From an uncultured Oscillospiraceae bacterium (GTDB taxonomy: Bacteria; Bacillota; Clostridia; Oscillospirales; Ruminococcaceae), in NCBI GenBank assembly GCA_900556525.1, contig USOZ01000089.1:1-7144 (forward strand): a stretch of DNA of 7,144 nucleotides, written 5' to 3'. How positions within the stretch are numbered: the stretch's first letter is position 1; each line of letters opens with the position of its first letter. Position numbers and translations under genes: made by a program. This document shows positions 4,927 through 7,144 of this stretch, piece after piece. The notes under the pieces were generated by a model. That model was given only the letters and a program-made list of their open reading frames with translations. It was not told the origin of the DNA and made no database searches.

Positions 4927-6291
4927 ATGGATATTATCATCAGAAACGGTACAATAGTCACGGCGACGGGAATGTATAAAGCGGATGTTGCCGTTAAAGA
5001 CGGAAAAATCGCTGAAATTGCGGCAGACCTCTCGGGAATGGCTGCGGAAAAGGTCGTTGACGCGGCGGGAAAGCTGGTTCTTCCCGGAGCAATAGACGCC
5101 CACACGCACCTTGCAATGCCTTTCGGCGGAACGATCTCCTCCGACGATTATTTCGCGGGAACAAGAGCTGCGGCGTGCGGCGGTACTACGACGGTTTTCG
5201 ACTTTGCTCTTCAGGATTTCGGCGAAACAATGACCGAAACGTTCAACAGAAGAAACGCGCTCTGCGCGCCTGACGCGGCGGTAGATTATTCGTTCCATAT
5301 CGGCGTTAAGGACATTTCGGGCAAGCTGCTCGATTCGATCTCCGACGCCTGCGACATAGGAATAACTTCATATAAGGTATTTATGGTGTACGATTTCGGC
5401 GTTAAGGACGGCGTTTTCTATCAGCTTCTTGAAAAATCCAAGGAGTTCGGCGCGCTTATCGCGGTTCACGCCGAAAATAACGAGCTTGTGAACACTCTTA
5501 CCGAAAAATATATTTCCGAGGGAAAGACGAGCGCATGGTACCACTACATGAGCCGCCCCGAATTTGTCGAGGGCGAAGCGGACGAACGTGCAATAAACCT
5601 CGCAAAGGCTGCGAAAGCTCCGCTCTATATCGTTCATCTCGCGAATAAGCAGGGCGTTGAAGCCGTCACGGCGGCAAAGGACGAGGGCTATGAGATCTAT
5701 GCGGAGACCTGTCCGCAGTACCTCGAATTCACCAGCGACGTATATAAGCGCGAGGACGGCAGAAACTTTGTATGCTCGCCGCCTATGAAAGGCGAAGAAA
5801 GCCGTCAGGCGATATGGGAAGCGATAAAGCGCGGCGATATAGATACTATCGCTACCGACCACTGCCCGTTCATGCAGTCCGAAAAGGACTGGGGGCTTAA
5901 CGACTTCAGAAAGATTCCGAACGGCTGCGCGGGAATTGAAAATATGTACCCGTATATGCTCGGAAAGGCAAACGAAGGCGTTATCCCGTTCACAAAGGCG
6001 GTCGAACTTTGTTCAACAAATCCCGCGAAGATATTCGGCTGCGCCGATAAAGGCGAGATCGCCGTCGGAAAAGACGCGGACATCGTTATCTACGACCCCG
6101 AAAAAGATTTCACTATCCATCAGGAAAATATGCACTCCGACTGCGACCACACTATCTGGGAGGGCGTAAAGGTCCACGGCTACCCCGTTCAGACCTACTC
6201 GCGCGGCAGGCTCGTTTATGACAACGGCGAATTCGTCGGAGAGCGCGGCTGGGGCAAGTTCGTGAAGTGCGAAAAGCACAAGGCGAAATGA
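4927..6291 (+). CDS. hydA: Dihydropyrimidinase / D-hydantoinase
   Basis: A 454-residue cytoplasmic amidohydrolase, about the normal length. It hydrolyses 5,6-dihydrouracil or dihydrothymine to the N-carbamoyl-beta-amino acid; relatives also open hydantoins. The binuclear metal site is complete: His59 and His61 in [12 protein letters not shown], Lys150 in [10 protein letters not shown] (the lysine that is carboxylated), His181 in AVHAENNE, His237 in IVHLANKQG and Asp311 in ATDHCPF. Tyr155, Ser284 (CSPPMKGE) and Asn332 ([12 protein letters not shown]) match the residues that hold the substrate ring. The start at 4927 has AAAGGA at 4912-4917, nine bases away; an in-frame ATG at 4792 would add residues unlike the family, encoded by the hairpin region, and has no Shine-Dalgarno. 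It sits between the transporter and preA, which favours a role in reductive pyrimidine breakdown. Hydantoin, or purine-derived ureides, remain possible substrates. Confidence 0.96.
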   Translation: MDIIIRNGTIVTATGMYKADVAVKDGKIAEIAADLSGMAAEKVVDAAGKLVLPGAIDAHTHLAMPFGGTISSDDYFAGTRAAACGGTTTVFDFALQDFGETMTETFNRRNALCAPDAAVDYSFHIGVKDISGKLLDSISDACDIGITSYKVFMVYDFGVKDGVFYQLLEKSKEFGALIAVHAENNELVNTLTEKYISEGKTSAWYHYMSRPEFVEGEADERAINLAKAAKAPLYIVHLANKQGVEAVTAAKDEGYEIYAETCPQYLEFTSDVYKREDGRNFVCSPPMKGEESRQAIWEAIKRGDIDTIATDHCPFMQSEKDWGLNDFRKIPNGCAGIENMYPYMLGKANEGVIPFTKAVELCSTNPAKIFGCADKGEIAVGKDADIVIYDPEKDFTIHQENMHSDCDHTIWEGVKVHGYPVQTYSRGRLVYDNGEFVGERGWGKFVKCEKHKAK

Positions 6292-6319
6292 CCCGATTTC
6301 CCCCGAAAGGACTGATTTT

Positions 6320-7144
6320 ATGACATACAAACGAATAAACCCCGCCGAAGAAGCGGCACGCTGTATGCTCTGTGAAAACCCGCCCTGCACGGCGGCGTGT
6401 AAGAACGGCTGTGACCCTGCGCGGGGAGTAAGGGCGGTGCGTTTTAATAACGCCGCAGGCGCTTTCGCTTTTTTGGGAAGCTGCCGCGGCTGCTCGGGCG
6501 AGTGTGAAAAAGCGTGTATCCACGTCGATTTCCCGATAAGAATACGCGAAATGGCAAGGCTTCTCCCCGAGAACGGAAAATGTCCCGAAACCGACCTTTC
6601 CATTGATTTTTGCGGCGTGCATTGCGAAAATCCGTTCTTCCTGTCCTCGTCCGTAGTCGCAAGCGATTATGAGATGATAGCGAAAGCGTTCGACATGGGC
6701 TGGGCGGGCGCAGTCTACAAGACGATAGGCTTCTATAAGCCCGAGGAGGTTTCTCCCCGCTTCGACGCGGTAGGAAAAGAGGGTACGCCGTTTATCGGCT
6801 TCCGAAACATGGAGCAGATAAGCGACCATGAGCTTAGCGAAAACCTCGAAACGTTCCGCCGCCTTAAAAAGGATTACCCCGATAAAATTCTCGTTTCCTC
6901 GATAATGGGTCAGACCGATGAGGAATGGACAGAGCTTGCGCGGCTCTCCGAAGAAGCGGGCGCGGACATGATAGAATGTAACTTCTCCTGCCCGCACATG
7001 AGCGCTCACGGCATGGGCAGCGACGTAGGACAAAGCCCCGAGCTTGTCGCGAAGTATACCAAACTTGCAAAAAAAGGCACAAAGCTCCCCGTTCTCGCGA
7101 AAATGACCCCAAATATCTCGCATATCGAGCTTCCCCGTGGTTAT
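6320..7144 (+). CDS. preA: PreA-type dihydropyrimidine dehydrogenase with an extra N-terminal Fe-S domain (3' end outside window)
   Basis: 275 codons are visible and open to the right edge. GAAAGGA at 6305-6311 lies eight bases from the ATG. Residues about 94-275 match the FMN/pyrimidine-binding domain of E. coli PreA as I remember it: [79 protein letters not shown]. PreA reduces uracil or thymine to the dihydro form, or the reverse, using electrons from a PreT-type partner. Residues 1-93 are additional: C15-x2-C18-x4-C23-x3-C27, then C31, then C55-x2-C58-x3-C62-x3-C66. This resembles the N-terminal Fe-S domain of PreT, mammalian DPD and the glutamate synthase small subunit, but the FAD and NAD domains that follow it there are absent. 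The usual C-terminal ferredoxin domain would lie beyond the window. It starts 28 bases after hydA, in the same operon. Confidence 0.93.
   Translation, partial: MTYKRINPAEEAARCMLCENPPCTAACKNGCDPARGVRAVRFNNAAGAFAFLGSCRGCSGECEKACIHVDFPIRIREMARLLPENGKCPETDLSIDFCGVHCENPFFLSSSVVASDYEMIAKAFDMGWAGAVYKTIGFYKPEEVSPRFDAVGKEGTPFIGFRNMEQISDHELSENLETFRRLKKDYPDKILVSSIMGQTDEEWTELARLSEEAGADMIECNFSCPHMSAHGMGSDVGQSPELVAKYTKLAKKGTKLPVLAKMTPNISHIELPRGY

Overview
The window looks like chromosomal DNA of a Clostridia-type Firmicute, probably of the Ruminococcaceae/Oscillospiraceae kind. The evidence is purine-rich Shine-Dalgarno sequences (GAAAGGA, AAGGAGG) at about 8-10 bases from the starts, a consensus sigma-A promoter, U-tract terminators, GC-balanced genes with AT-rich spacers, and protein similarity to anaerobic gut Firmicutes. 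This is inference from composition and remembered families; no search was run.

Layout. At the left edge, 1-225 on the minus strand is the tail of an alpha/beta hydrolase that has lost its start and nucleophile half. Overlapping it, 216-653 (+) encodes a small four-helix membrane protein and ends in a clear terminator (662-689). An AT-rich spacer (654-1029) holds a near-palindrome (847-871), a near-perfect promoter (893-921) and a second terminator-like hairpin (965-1008) just before the next gene, so the operon behind it may be attenuated. From 1030 to the right edge all genes run on the plus strand: ABC ATPase, two permeases, a substrate-binding lipoprotein, dihydropyrimidinase (hydA) and the start of a PreA-type dihydropyrimidine dehydrogenase that continues beyond the window.

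How the genes fit. The transporter is of the nitrate/sulfonate/taurine/thiamine-precursor (NitT/TauT) class. PreA interconverts uracil or thymine with the dihydro form, and HydA opens the dihydropyrimidine ring to an N-carbamoyl-beta-amino acid. The set is therefore best read as uptake plus the first two steps of reductive pyrimidine (or related cyclic ureide) breakdown. The third enzyme, beta-ureidopropionase, and a PreT-type electron-input subunit are not seen and would be expected downstream or elsewhere.

The most unusual part is 3514-4733. The binding protein is arranged signal peptide, linker, C-terminal portion, N-terminal portion: a circular permutation of the usual NMT1/THI5-like order, cut at the place where the chain normally crosses from lobe 1 to lobe 2. 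Its linker also carries a frameshift inside an imperfect repeat of 47-base period. It is followed by a 193-base spacer packed with stem-loops (4756-4887). The PreA protein carries an extra N-terminal cysteine-rich domain like that of PreT/DPD, without the FAD/NAD domains that normally go with it.
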